From assembly GCF_002029255.1 (NCBI RefSeq), contig NZ_MZGT01000021.1:1-64000 (forward strand): a DNA stretch of 64,000 nt, in the 5' to 3' direction. The translations under genes were made by a program, and so were the position numbers. Positions 51,189-60,726 of this stretch are shown in pieces. Below the pieces are notes generated by a model. It searched no databases and was not told the origin of the DNA. It was given only the letters and a program-made list of their open reading frames with translations. The DNA comes from Clostridium chromiireducens. GTDB taxonomy: Bacteria; Bacillota; Clostridia; Clostridiales; Clostridiaceae. Positions within the stretch are counted from its first letter, which is position 1. The number at the start of each line of letters is the position of its first letter.

Positions 51189-52724
51189 ATGTTATTTTTT
51201 AAATTCTTAATGGCGATATTACCTATCATTTGGCTTATTATTGCACTCAGTGGATTAAAAATGCCTGGTTATAAAGCCTGCTCTATTGCACTTGTTCTTA
51301 CATTGGTTTTAGCTATTTTTTTCTGGAAATTAGATGCAGTTTATGCTGCGACAGGGGTACTGGAAGGTATACTTAACGCATTATGGCCAATTTGTCTAGT
51401 TATTGTGGCAGCTCTGTTTACGTATAATTTGATTTTACGTACAGGTGCGATGGATTCAATAAAAAAAATGTTGGCTGGAGTTTCTAGGGATAAAAGGGTT
51501 TTAACCTTAATTATTGGATGGGGATTCGGTATTTTCATGGAAGGAATGGCGGGCTTTGGTACAGCAGTTGCTATCCCAGCATCTATGCTTGCGGGTCTTG
51601 GATTAAATCCATTTGCAGCGGTTATAGCATGTTTGGTTGCTAATACTACACCAACTGCTTTTGGATCGGTTGGAATACCGCTCGTAACACTTTCAGCAGT
51701 AACAAAAGTTGGAGCCAACGCATTGGCAGCAAATACTGCAATAATTGAAGCACTTCTCTTCTTTATCGGTCCATTTGTTATGGTATGCATTGTAGGTGGT
51801 GGAATAAAGGCATTGAAGGGAGTATTTATTGTTACCTTAGTTGCTTCATTATCATTTTTAGTACCTGCGTATATTACAGCAACAGTACTTGGAGCAGAAT
51901 TACCAGATATAGTAGGTTCTATTTGCTCTATGGTATGTACAATTGCTGCAGCAAAAGTCTTTAATAAAGTACCTCAAGAAGAGTATTGTATTGAAGTTAA
52001 CAAGACACAAGAAGAAAGAACTTTATCATTTGGTAATGCAGTACAAGCTTGGTGTCCATTTATTTTAATATTCTTAATGTTAATGTTTACGTCTACATTA
52101 TGTACACCGATTCATGATGCAATTGCAGTATTTAAAACTAGTGCAAGTGTATATGCTGGTAAAGGAGCTAATACGTTGACCTTTAGCTGGATTAATACGC
52201 CAGGTATTATAATTTTCATTGCTGCAATTATTGGAGGTATTATTCAAGGGGCAAAAGTATCATTGATGTTTGATGTGTTACTTAATACATTAAAAGCAAA
52301 CTGGAAAACAATTGTTACAATTTGTGCAGTTATGTCAACAGCAAAGGTAATGAGCTATAGTGGAATGATTTCAGATATTGCAAGCCTTTTAGTTGTAGTT
52401 ACAGGAGGGGCATATCCGTTAATTTCCCCACTAATTGGATCCATTGGAGGATTTGTTACAGGTTCAGGTACATCAACCAGTGTTTTATTTGGAGGATTAC
52501 AAGTACAAACAGCACAGAACCTTGGACTTTCTGCTGCATGGATGGGAGCAGCTAATACTCTTGGAGCAGGTATAGGAAAGATGATTTGTCCTCAAAGTAT
52601 AGCAATTGGAGCAAGCGCTATTGGCAAATCTGGTTCAGAAAGTAAAATTTTAAGAAGTGTATTTAAATATTATATCTGCTATGTAGTTATAGCTGGAATC
52701 ATATGTTTTGTTGGAACACTTTAA
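51189..52724 (+). CDS. lctP: L-lactate permease (LctP family)
   Basis: An integral membrane protein of about 511 residues with 12 or more hydrophobic segments. Typical lactate permease motifs are GFGIFMEGMAGFGTAVAIP near residue 115 and GSGTSTSVLFGGLQ near 430. It imports lactate with protons for oxidation by the operon. ATG 51189 lies eight bases after AGGAGG; a TTG at 51168 is in frame but overlaps that site. Confidence 0.9.
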   Translation: MLFFKFLMAILPIIWLIIALSGLKMPGYKACSIALVLTLVLAIFFWKLDAVYAATGVLEGILNALWPICLVIVAALFTYNLILRTGAMDSIKKMLAGVSRDKRVLTLIIGWGFGIFMEGMAGFGTAVAIPASMLAGLGLNPFAAVIACLVANTTPTAFGSVGIPLVTLSAVTKVGANALAANTAIIEALLFFIGPFVMVCIVGGGIKALKGVFIVTLVASLSFLVPAYITATVLGAELPDIVGSICSMVCTIAAAKVFNKVPQEEYCIEVNKTQEERTLSFGNAVQAWCPFILIFLMLMFTSTLCTPIHDAIAVFKTSASVYAGKGANTLTFSWINTPGIIIFIAAIIGGIIQGAKVSLMFDVLLNTLKANWKTIVTICAVMSTAKVMSYSGMISDIASLLVVVTGGAYPLISPLIGSIGGFVTGSGTSTSVLFGGLQVQTAQNLGLSAAWMGAANTLGAGIGKMICPQSIAIGASAIGKSGSESKILRSVFKYYICYVVIAGIICFVGTL

Positions 52725-52935
52725 GGCAGTTGATATTTTACAGGTGACCATTTAAAGTTGACCAGGAAAATTTCAGTAGTTTTATTAAAATTAAAGAATC
52801 TTATTCAAAAGTCTACATTGTCTACGGGACATCCTAAAGGGCATGAAGTGTAAACTGAATTCGTTCGGTGTAGTAATTTGCTAATGAAAGATAAAGTGAA
52901 ATTTACACCTAATATGTTAGAAAGGAATGAATATT

Positions 52936-54369
52936 ATGGCTGAGTATAATCAATTGACCGAAGAATTAATCTCAAAATTACAGGAGGCAGCTCCAGGACA
53001 TATTTTAACAGGTGATGATATTAATGAAGATTATTGTCACGATGAAATGCCTATTTATGGGAAAGTAGCTCCACAAGTTGTATTTATGGCACATTCTACA
53101 GAGGAAGTTGCCGCAGTAGTAAAAATATGTAATGAAAATAAGATACCGGTTACTCCAAGAGGAGCAGGAACAGGTCTTGTAGGTGGGGCAGTGCCACTAC
53201 TTGGAGGAGTTTTAATTGACATTACAAAGATGAACAAAATACTTTCTTATGACTTAGAAAATTTTGTTGTTCATGTAGAGGCAGGGGTTTTGTTAAATGA
53301 TCTTGCAGAGGATTGCGCAAAGCAAGGATTATTATATGCTCCAGATCCAGGCGAAAAGTTTGCTTGCTTAGGAGGAAATGTTTCAACAAATGCTGGTGGA
53401 ATGAGAGCTGTTAAATACGGTGCAACACGTGATTATGTACGTGCTATGAAAGTTGTTCTTCCAACAGGCGAAATTACTGACTTTGGAGCTACAGTATCAA
53501 AAACAAGTTCAGGTTACAGCCTTTTGAATTTAATGATTGGTTCAGAAGGTACCCTAGGAATTATTACAGAACTTACTTTGAAAATCATGCCAGCACCAAA
53601 GGTAGTTGCAAGTTTAATTATTCCTTTTGATAATTTAGATGATTGTATTTCTACTGTTCCTAAGTTTAAGATGGAACACATGAATCCACAAGCTATAGAA
53701 TTCATGGAAAGAGAAATAGTTTTATCTAGTGAAAGATATATTGGAAAGAGCGTATTCCCACAAGTAGTTGGTGGATTAACTGCAAATGCTTATTTACTTG
53801 TTACTATTGATGCAAGTAATGAAGATGAATTAAATAACCTTATCGAACAAGCAAGTGAAATAGTATTAGATGCAGGGGCAATTGATGTTCTTGTAGCTGA
53901 TACACCTGCAAAAATAAAAGATGCATGGGCTGCACGTTCTAGTTTCTTAGAAGCAATTATGGCAGAAACAAAATTATTAGATGAATGTGATGTTGTAGTT
54001 CCAGTAAATAAAATTGCTCCTTATCTTGCTTTTGTAAAAAAAGCTGGTGAAGAGTTTGGATTAACTATTAAGAGTTTTGGTCATGCAGGGGATGGAAATC
54101 TTCATATATACCAATGCAGTAATGATCTAGAAGAATCAGAATTTAAAGAAAGAGTTGATAAATTCTTTAAGATTATTTACGAAGAAGCAATAAAATGCGG
54201 AGGCCTTGTTTCAGGAGAGCATGGAATAGGCAGTGGAAAGATGAGTTATTTAGCAGATAGTGTTGGAGAAATAAACATGGAATTAATGAAAGGTATTAAA
54301 AAAGTGTTTGACCCAAATTCTATTATGAATCCAGGTAAAGTATGTTGCCCATTAGAAAATTTAGCTTAA
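52936..54369 (+). CDS. lctD: FAD-linked lactate dehydrogenase (LctD/GlcD family)
   Basis: A flavoprotein of about 477 residues. The FAD_binding_4 domain is marked by TPRGAGTGLVGGAVPLLGG near residue 75, and the C-terminal FAD-oxidase domain by SFGHAGDGNLHI and SGEHGIGSGKM near 380-435. It oxidises lactate to pyruvate. In the A. woodii LctBCD complex this subunit passes electrons to EtfAB, which with ferredoxin drives NAD reduction. It has no iron-sulfur domain. ATG 52936, nine bases after AAGGA, is preferred to ATG 52927. The 211-base gap upstream includes AGTGTAAA/TTTACACC repeats. Confidence 0.9.
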   Translation: MAEYNQLTEELISKLQEAAPGHILTGDDINEDYCHDEMPIYGKVAPQVVFMAHSTEEVAAVVKICNENKIPVTPRGAGTGLVGGAVPLLGGVLIDITKMNKILSYDLENFVVHVEAGVLLNDLAEDCAKQGLLYAPDPGEKFACLGGNVSTNAGGMRAVKYGATRDYVRAMKVVLPTGEITDFGATVSKTSSGYSLLNLMIGSEGTLGIITELTLKIMPAPKVVASLIIPFDNLDDCISTVPKFKMEHMNPQAIEFMEREIVLSSERYIGKSVFPQVVGGLTANAYLLVTIDASNEDELNNLIEQASEIVLDAGAIDVLVADTPAKIKDAWAARSSFLEAIMAETKLLDECDVVVPVNKIAPYLAFVKKAGEEFGLTIKSFGHAGDGNLHIYQCSNDLEESEFKERVDKFFKIIYEEAIKCGGLVSGEHGIGSGKMSYLADSVGEINMELMKGIKKVFDPNSIMNPGKVCCPLENLA

Positions 54370-54484
54370 TAGGGCATAAGCAAAGATAATTGATATCTCA
54401 CAAAATATAAAAAGGAAATAAAAATATTAAGTGGTGTACAAGCGAGTACACTAGATAGATATAAAAGAGAGGCAGGAAATTAAA

Positions 54485-55624
54485 ATGGATTTTAAACAAG
54501 ATGAAAACCACCAACAATTACTAGAAATGTATCGTGAGTTCGCAGAAAATGAGGTAAAACCAATTGCAAAAGAAATTGATGAAAGCATGCGTTTCCCTGA
54601 AGAAAATGTAGCAAAAATGGCTGAAATGGGCTTGCTTGGAATTCCATTTCCTGAAGAATACGGCGGAGCCGGAATGGACACATTAAGTTATATACAATGT
54701 GTAGAAGAATTATCTAAATGTTGTGCAACAACAGGTGTTATTGTTTCAGCACATACAAGTCTTTGTGCAACACCAATTTACACATATGGTACAGAAGAGC
54801 AAAAAGAGAAATATTTAAAACCACTTGCTTCAGGTGAAAAATTAGGTGCCTTTGGATTAACAGAGCCTGTTGCTGGAACTGATGCTTCTATGCAAAAGAC
54901 AACAGCTGTACTCGAAGGAGACCATTATGTATTAAATGGAAGTAAAATTTTTATTACTAATGCAGGCTATGCAGAGATATATATTGTTTTCGCTATGACA
55001 GATAAGAGTAAAGGAACAAAAGGGATTTCAGCATTTATCGTTGAGAAAGATTTCCCAGGTTTCTCTGTTGGAGGTCATGAGTTAAAGATGGGAATCCGTG
55101 CATCTTCTACATGTGAATTATTCTTTGATAACTGTATAGTTCCAAAGGAAAATCTTTTAGGAGAAGAAGGCAAAGGATTTGCTATTGCAATGGCAACTCT
55201 TGATGGAGGCCGTATTGGTATTGCTGCACAAGCTCTTGGTATTGCAGAAGGTGCAATAGAAGAAACTGTAAAATATGTTAAGGAACGTGTTCAATTTGGG
55301 CGTCCTATAGCACAATTCCAAAATACACAATTTGAACTTGCACAGATGCGTGCAAATACTGAAGCTGCAAAACTTTTGGTATATCAAGCTGCATGTGCAA
55401 AAGATGATCATCAAAAATTCACACATTTAGCTGCTATGGCAAAATTGATTTCCGCTAGAAATGCTACTGATGTAACAAATCGTTGCTTACAATTATTTGG
55501 AGGCTATGGATATACAAGTGATTACCCAATTGAAAGAATGATGCGTGATGCAAAAATAACAGAAATTTATGAAGGAACATCAGAAGTTCAAATGATGGTA
55601 CTTTCAGGATGGATGCTTAGATAA
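54485..55624 (+). CDS. Acyl-CoA dehydrogenase (butyryl-CoA dehydrogenase type)
   Basis: A 379-residue flavoenzyme with both family signatures: [14 protein letters not shown] near residue 124 and the C-terminal [20 protein letters not shown]. The catalytic Glu is in IYEGTSEVQ near residue 367, the position used by short-chain acyl-CoA dehydrogenases. It transfers electrons between an acyl-CoA/enoyl-CoA pair and Etf. It shares the operon with etfBA, so it may compete with LctD for this Etf or reduce an enoyl-CoA using lactate electrons. Its presence in a lactate operon is not standard. Confidence 0.88.
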   Translation: MDFKQDENHQQLLEMYREFAENEVKPIAKEIDESMRFPEENVAKMAEMGLLGIPFPEEYGGAGMDTLSYIQCVEELSKCCATTGVIVSAHTSLCATPIYTYGTEEQKEKYLKPLASGEKLGAFGLTEPVAGTDASMQKTTAVLEGDHYVLNGSKIFITNAGYAEIYIVFAMTDKSKGTKGISAFIVEKDFPGFSVGGHELKMGIRASSTCELFFDNCIVPKENLLGEEGKGFAIAMATLDGGRIGIAAQALGIAEGAIEETVKYVKERVQFGRPIAQFQNTQFELAQMRANTEAAKLLVYQAACAKDDHQKFTHLAAMAKLISARNATDVTNRCLQLFGGYGYTSDYPIERMMRDAKITEIYEGTSEVQMMVLSGWMLR

Positions 55625-55654
55625 TATAAAATAAATTTGCCTTCTTGTTAGGCT

Positions 55655-55692
55655 CACTCAAAAAATAATAGAGTACTAGTATTTTTTGAGTG
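55655..55692 (+). terminator. Terminator of the lactate operon
   Basis: A perfect 13-base-pair stem CACTCAAAAAATA/TATTTTTTGAGTG, extended by GGCT/AGCC. It is followed at once by a second T-tailed hairpin (next entry). Confidence 0.75.
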
Positions 55693-55711
55693 ACTTAAGC
55701 CTATTTAAATA

Positions 55712-55775
55712 AACTAAGAAAATAACAAGTTCGACTGCATAAAGAACTTGTTATTTTTTTATGTGCTTAATACAA
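55712..55775. repeat. Minimal copy of repeat family 2 acting as a hairpin
   Basis: AAAATAACAAGTTC pairs with GAACTTGTTATTTT across an eleven-base loop, then TTTATGTGCTTA follows. These are the terminal sequences of the elements at 30072 and 41692 without their interior. With seven Ts after the stem it would also terminate transcription. Confidence 0.6.
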
Positions 55776-55931
55776 ATTTCTAATATTAATAAATGAATGA
55801 GGTAAAGGAGAACGTATTTTTAAGGGGGAGAGAAGCTATTTATGCATTGTTATAACAAATATTTGAATATTTGAGTTTTGATGGTATATAATTAAATAAA
55901 TGAATAGTTATAAAAAACAAAGGGGTAAAAA

Positions 55932-56675
55932 ATGAAAAGGTTAAAACCAATAAAAATTTTAGTAAACTCATTATTAATAGTTTCGGTATTGGTATTAAAT
56001 CCAATAGGAGCAAATGCAGAATGGAGACAAAATAGCATAGGGTGGTGGTTCACCGAAGGAAATTCGTGGTCAGTTGGTTGGAGAGTGATTGATGAAAAAT
56101 GGTACTATTTTGGACAAGATGGGTATATGAAAACAGGATGGTTACAAGATAGTGATGGAAAATGGTATTATTTAAATTCAGATGGAAGTATGGCCCACGA
56201 TACAACAATAGACTGGTACACAATAGGTTCAGATGGAGCAAGGAACCAAAGCGTGCAAAGTAGTTTTGAGCAAAGTACCACAACAGAAAACATTTTATCA
56301 AATGCTAATCTAAGCCATACAACGATAAGTGGTGTAACTGGTGTGAAATTTGATGATATTACCAAAATAGTTTTTTCTGATGGAAGAGGACGAAATAAGC
56401 CAGTAATAGTTGAAGATAAGCAAAAGATTAGAGAATTCATGGAATATTTAAATGGCTATGGTGTTAAGAAAACAGAAAATCCTGAATCAATAGGATGGAT
56501 ATATAGGGGGATATTCTATTTAAATGACAAAGAAGTAATGGATATAACATTTATTAATCCAATAGTTATTAATAGGAATTATTTTAATATTACAGAGGGT
56601 GAACTTGATACTGCAACTATTGGTAAGTTTTTAAAATCAATTGACCCTTATTATGATGTAATGGCTGGTTTATAA
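55932..56675 (+). CDS. Secreted cell-wall-binding repeat protein
   Basis: A 247-residue exported protein. It has a signal peptide to about residue 28 (GANAEW), then three cell-wall-binding repeats (GWWFTEGNSWSVGW, KWYYFGQDGYMKTGW, KWYYLNSDGSM, to residue 95), a short linker and a separate C-terminal domain (about 125-247) of unknown function. No active-site pattern was recognised. It resembles the protein at 3164 in its N-terminal half. It is monocistronic with a strong terminator. Confidence 0.78.
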   Translation: MKRLKPIKILVNSLLIVSVLVLNPIGANAEWRQNSIGWWFTEGNSWSVGWRVIDEKWYYFGQDGYMKTGWLQDSDGKWYYLNSDGSMAHDTTIDWYTIGSDGARNQSVQSSFEQSTTTENILSNANLSHTTISGVTGVKFDDITKIVFSDGRGRNKPVIVEDKQKIREFMEYLNGYGVKKTENPESIGWIYRGIFYLNDKEVMDITFINPIVINRNYFNITEGELDTATIGKFLKSIDPYYDVMAGL

Positions 56676-56697
56676 GCAATTTTTTAAAGTAAAATAT

Positions 56698-56733
56698 AAA
56701 ACGGAACTCTTTTTCAGGAGTTCCGTTTTATTA
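56698..56733 (+). terminator. Terminator after the cell-wall-binding gene
   Basis: AAAACGGAACTC pairs with GAGTTCCGTTTT and the sequence continues ATTATAT. Confidence 0.8.
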
Positions 56734-56790
56734 TATTGTATTATTAACACTATTAATTAACATAGCGACCAAATAGGTTATTTCACGAGC

Positions 56791-57849
56791 CTAAGATATA
56801 TGTTTATATATATGATAAGAAATATTGTCAGCACTTAGTCCATTTTCTAATGAATTATACACACGTCTATTTTTAGGGTCTATTAACTCTTTATTATTAT
56901 AGTAGATTCTAGGAGTATTCCATAGAAGTTTTAAAGCACTTCCAAGTGGCATTTGATGATATTTGTCTGGCCATAGTTTCAATATCTCTCCTTTTACTAG
57001 TGCATAATATTTAGGGTTTATGCCTGGAAACAAGTGGTGCTCTGTATGATAAGAAAAATTAAAATGGAGAATATCTAGCCATTTAGGAACTGTTACAGAA
57101 AGACTATTAGCTAAAGGATCATTTATAGGCACAAGAGGGTTTAGTCTATGGTTAGTAGAGATGTAACACATTACAATAAAATTACCTATGAAGAATGGAA
57201 TTAAATATGAGAAAATCCATTTTTCGGTTTCAAGTAAGAAGAATAAACCTATCCATATGATCCAAGGAAGTATAAATTGTATCCATAGTCTTAAATTTTT
57301 TTCCTTCTTCAATTCTTTACTATAAATAAAGAACATACGAGTGCCATGAAGGGTAAAAGAAATAGTTAGTGCTGTGAAACTAAATAGAGAACGAAACAAT
57401 AAAGGAAGCTTATAAATATACTTTATAAAAGTCCTATTGTTAAATTGCTCAAAGCTCATCCATGCATCTGGGTCATTTAGTTCATGTTGAGTATTAGCAT
57501 GATGGCTCATATTATGCCACTTAATCCAAAGCTGAGGACCTATGCTTAAAGGCATAAAAGCTATTCCCCCAAGTAAATTCTTTAGCCAATGTGTTTTTAC
57601 GACAGTACCATGTAAAATCTCATGTCCTAAAAAGCCTATAGATGCAAAACTAAAACCTAAAACTAAAGATATGAGAAATTTAATAAGGTAATTAAATTCC
57701 AATAAATTAATTGCAAGTATTCCACAAACTATAATTAATGTATATGCAAGTCCTCCGAATAATCTCGATGGGACTGGTTTAAATGCACTTTTTGGTAGTT
57801 TGGGTGATATCTTATTAGCATACCATCCTATATTATGAAGTTCTCTCAT
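56791..57849 (-). CDS. Membrane fatty acid desaturase
   Basis: A membrane di-iron enzyme of about 352 residues with four to five hydrophobic segments. All three histidine boxes are present: GHEILHG, HNMSHHANT and YHTEHHLFPG. It introduces a double bond into an acyl chain and needs oxygen, which is surprising in an obligate anaerobe. In such hosts it may use trace oxygen or act in oxygen response. ATG 57849, preceded by AAGGTGG, is a better start than ATG 57894. Confidence 0.82.
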   Translation of the reverse strand: MRELHNIGWYANKISPKLPKSAFKPVPSRLFGGLAYTLIIVCGILAINLLEFNYLIKFLISLVLGFSFASIGFLGHEILHGTVVKTHWLKNLLGGIAFMPLSIGPQLWIKWHNMSHHANTQHELNDPDAWMSFEQFNNRTFIKYIYKLPLLFRSLFSFTALTISFTLHGTRMFFIYSKELKKEKNLRLWIQFILPWIIWIGLFFLLETEKWIFSYLIPFFIGNFIVMCYISTNHRLNPLVPINDPLANSLSVTVPKWLDILHFNFSYHTEHHLFPGINPKYYALVKGEILKLWPDKYHQMPLGSALKLLWNTPRIYYNNKELIDPKNRRVYNSLENGLSADNISYHIYKHIS

Positions 57850-58410
57850 TGATTTTACCACCTTTCTTATCTTAGAAAGTATTAATAAATACATATCCGA
57901 TAAATATATTATGACTTTGAAATATATTTTCCAAAGTTCTTAATTCATGTTAACAATAATTGTTATTAGTTGTCAATAATTATTTGTTGATATTGTTTTA
58001 TATTACCTTAAATAAAGGATATTATGTTTTCAAAGTTGATGTATCAGGATTAAAAGATGAAGAAGCAGAAGAAAAAATCATGGATGCAAAAGTAGGCAAT
58101 AAACAAAAATAAACAATAAAAATATTTTTATTGTTTACATTAAAGATTCTTTTAAAGGAATATGGTTTTAAATAAAACTTTTTTACAAGTTAAAAAGGTA
58201 AAAAGTTAAGAAGGTAAAAATAAAAAAAGTTAACAATTTATAGGAAATATCAGCGTTGAGGCATATTGAAAGGGATTAAAGAAATAAGTGTTATGAACTA
58301 TGACATGAGAAAACTAATTTTAAATTTGTAGAAACTGAGACTTTTCTTGTGAAGAGTCTCAGTTTTATCATATTATACACTTTGCTAGATATAATTATGA
58401 TAAACTTAAT
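57850..58410. other. Long intergenic region with a gene fragment and a terminator
   Basis: A plus-strand frame from about 58017 to 58112 reads YYVFKVDVSGLKDEEAEEKI and a few residues more before a stop. It looks like the tail of a lost gene, family unknown. A hairpin, AAACTGAGACT/AGTCTCAGTTT at 58332-58364, terminates from either side. Confidence 0.4.
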
Positions 58411-59064
58411 TTATCCAAATTCATGTCCCGGTATCCCGTTATTAACATAAGTCTTGCCTTCTAATGGATGGAACCCAGATATTTCTATATCTGTTACAAC
58501 AGGATATGAATTATGCTTATTGGGAAATGTAAAGTTGAGAGTATAATTTTTTCCGTGAAAAACAGCTTTCGTACCATCGCCAGTAAAAACTGCGGTGTTT
58601 TTAATGAAAATAACTTTTTTACTTTCTGTCTTCCCATATAATGTATTTACCTCATAAATAGTAAAATCAAAAGAAGTATTAGTTACATTAGAAATTGCAA
58701 TTTCACAATAATTTTTTAATACATTATCTCCAAAACGCCTATCATCAAAATAAGTGCCATTATATAATTTGACTATACTATTTACTTTAGTTGTTTTTTG
58801 GGAGTCATTATTTTTATCTTTTACTTCTTGTTCATTTGGACTTTTTTTAGCAGACTCTGTAGAACTTATGGATTTTGAATCTGTTTCTTTCTTTACATCA
58901 ACATTATTTTGATCAATAGTAGCTTGTATTGGAACATTAACGTCTTTTGAATTATCTTGTGAAGTTTGGTTTTCGTTGGTAGGATGCATAGAGTTATTAT
59001 TACTACAACCACCTAAAATTAGAAGCAAACTTAAACAAGATATCAAAACTAAGTTCTTTTTCAT
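58411..59064 (-). CDS. Putative lipoprotein
   Basis: A 217-residue lipoprotein. The signal peptide ends in the lipobox LILGGCSNN, so the Cys near residue 20 is lipidated. A hydrophilic spacer rich in Asn, Ser, Lys and Asp (to about 95) leads to a compact domain beginning VKLYNGTYFDDRRFG. That domain has the look of a small beta-barrel, but I do not recognise the family. It is monocistronic with a GGGG-containing ribosome binding site. Confidence 0.65.
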   Translation of the reverse strand: MKKNLVLISCLSLLLILGGCSNNNSMHPTNENQTSQDNSKDVNVPIQATIDQNNVDVKKETDSKSISSTESAKKSPNEQEVKDKNNDSQKTTKVNSIVKLYNGTYFDDRRFGDNVLKNYCEIAISNVTNTSFDFTIYEVNTLYGKTESKKVIFIKNTAVFTGDGTKAVFHGKNYTLNFTFPNKHNSYPVVTDIEISGFHPLEGKTYVNNGIPGHEFG

Positions 59065-59265
59065 AATACGAACCCCTTTAATTTTAAAATCAATAATTAT
59101 AATAATATTATAACAAAGTCATCTATATTATATATATATTACCTTTAAAGCATTGAATTGTTACCTCAGTTATTTGATTTTTTGTTTAAGTTATACATAC
59201 AAGGATAAAAAATATCATTATTTGTTACTTATACGACGAGCATAAAAAGCAATATCGAATTACAC

Positions 59266-59308
59266 AAAAAGTAGTACCACAAAGTATGATTGTGGTACTA
59301 CTTTTTTT
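59266..59308. terminator. Bidirectional terminator
   Basis: A perfect 15-base-pair stem AAAAAGTAGTACCAC/GTGGTACTACTTTTT. It ends the hemerythrin transcript on the minus strand. The rest of 59065-59401 is AT-rich without features. Confidence 0.75.
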
Positions 59309-59401
59309 AAACAAGAACTATTTAAATGTCTATCAGCTAAAGTACTTTAGGATCTTTAGCAAAGAAGGAATGGTTAAGAAATATGTATTTTTGATTATAT
59401 T

Positions 59402-59815
59402 TTAGTTATTATATCCATTTTCAATCATAAAATCACCTAAATCTTTATCTAAATTTGTTATGTGATTTTTTAACCAATCAGCTAGTCTTTCTTGAATATT
59501 TGAGGCTAATAATGCTGAAGTTCCCTGGGTTTCAAAAACTCTTCTAAATTCTTTAAGATCGTTTTTAAATTCTTCATGTTGTTTATGTTGAATATTATAT
59601 AGAGGATAATTTATCTTCAGTTGAAGTTCTTCTTCTTCATTAAAATGCTTCACTACATATTCCTCAAGAAAGTCTAGAGTTTTAGTGACTTCTTCATTGC
59701 CTTTGTCCTCTTTAATAGATGTCAACAATTGGTCCAAACGATCAATTAACTCTTTATGTTGATTGTCAATGCTATCAATTCCTATATTTAAAGTCCAATC
59801 CCAATCTAAATACAT
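59402..59815 (-). CDS. Bacteriohemerythrin
   Basis: A 137-residue four-helix di-iron protein that binds oxygen. The ligands are visible in order: His in IDNQHKELID, His and Glu in VKHFNEEEEL, the two His of IQHKQHEEF, and His and Asp near the end in KNHITNLDKDLGDF. In anaerobes it scavenges or senses oxygen. I chose the ATG at 59815, which has a GGAAGGTGAT ribosome binding site. Together with the desaturase nearby it suggests a local group of oxygen-related genes. Confidence 0.9.
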   Translation of the reverse strand: MYLDWDWTLNIGIDSIDNQHKELIDRLDQLLTSIKEDKGNEEVTKTLDFLEEYVVKHFNEEEELQLKINYPLYNIQHKQHEEFKNDLKEFRRVFETQGTSALLASNIQERLADWLKNHITNLDKDLGDFMIENGYNN

Positions 59816-60162
59816 TAAAATCACCTTCCACAAACTATTTTTTTAATCTTATAAATATATATTTCTATATATTATTTAGAATACCTCTTTGTTCAGCAAT
59901 TATTTTCACCTGTTTTATAAGGAATTGCTTTTCATTGCCTTATACTTTCATAGTTTTATTTGAAGCTATATTTACACGGTAATTTTTTATGGGAATAAAT
60001 TAATAAAGTATATAAAAGCCTGATTAAAGTGTTACTTATATTTATGTTGTAGATGTAGTAAGAATATTAGAATTAATGTAAGTTTGGCACCATTATGTGG
60101 GAATAATGATGTATGTTGTATAAATAGGACATATGTGGTAAAGTATAAATAATAATTAACAT

Positions 60163-60260
60163 AAGAATTCCCTACTCTGGGAGTCAGAGTATTCTTTTAG
60201 GTACTTGCAAAGCTTATAATTACCTAAATAGGATACTTTATTAATATACTTTGAAAGGAT
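60163..60260 (+). promoter_or_regulatory. Structured leader of a 63-residue protein
   Basis: Two hairpins lie just upstream of the small gene: AAGAAT...ACTCTG/CAGAGT...ATTCTT (60163-60197) and TTAGGTA/TACCTAA (60197-60227). The region from 59816 to 60162 shows nothing else. Confidence 0.4.
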
Positions 60261-60269
60261 TTGATAAAC

Positions 60270-60461
60270 ATGAATAATGATGCAGTGTTATTATCTGAAA
60301 TTAAGAACAAGAAAAATAGGACAAGAGCAGAGGAATTGCTATTAAAAGATGAAAATATCATAAGCTATATTCAAGATATTTTAGTTGAAGAGTCTAAAGG
60401 CCATATTTGGCACGAAGGAGCTATTAAAAAAATTAGAGAATACATAAATGTAAATTATTAG
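60270..60461 (+). CDS. Small hypothetical protein (63 aa)
   Basis: A 63-residue soluble, mostly helical protein with alternating charged and aliphatic residues, containing RTRAEELLLKDENIISYI and a C-terminal SKGHIWHEGAIKKIREYI. ATG 60270 follows GAAAGGAT at normal distance. No family is recognised. It has a structured 5' leader and its own terminator, so it is probably an independently regulated gene. Confidence 0.55.
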   Translation: MNNDAVLLSEIKNKKNRTRAEELLLKDENIISYIQDILVEESKGHIWHEGAIKKIREYINVNY

Positions 60462-60515
60462 AAATTTACTAAAATTTATAGTGCATTCATTGTAGTGTAA
60501 ATATATAAAATCAAG

Positions 60516-60541
60516 AAGTGCCAAGAATAAGGTACTTTTTT
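60516..60541 (+). terminator. Terminator after the 63-residue protein gene
   Basis: AAGTGCC and GGTACTT pair (one G-U) around eight bases and are followed by TTTTT. Confidence 0.65.
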
Positions 60542-60726
60542 ATGTTAAAAATCAAGAATTTGATAATTTAATAAATACACCAAATTATAATAGTTATAAA
60601 TTGGAAGGAGAGTTATAGTGTGGGCGGCGTTGTCATTTTAGTAGAAATATTTTATTATTTGTATTATTAACACTATTGTGTGAACATGTTAAAAGTAGGA
60701 GAGTCTAAAAAATAGACAATTAATGA

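Noticed and set aside
52725-52935. Insertion-sequence end before lctD (AGGTGACCATTTAAAGTTGACC)
   Set aside because: It recalls the ends of some IS21-like elements, but there is no second end, no transposase relic and no duplication. The match is too short.
60618-60641. Seven-codon GTG ORF with a GGAAGGAG site after the 63-residue gene
   Set aside because: The ribosome binding site is good, but the peptide is tiny, no gene follows on that strand and no alternative stems are visible. It may be a decayed gene start.
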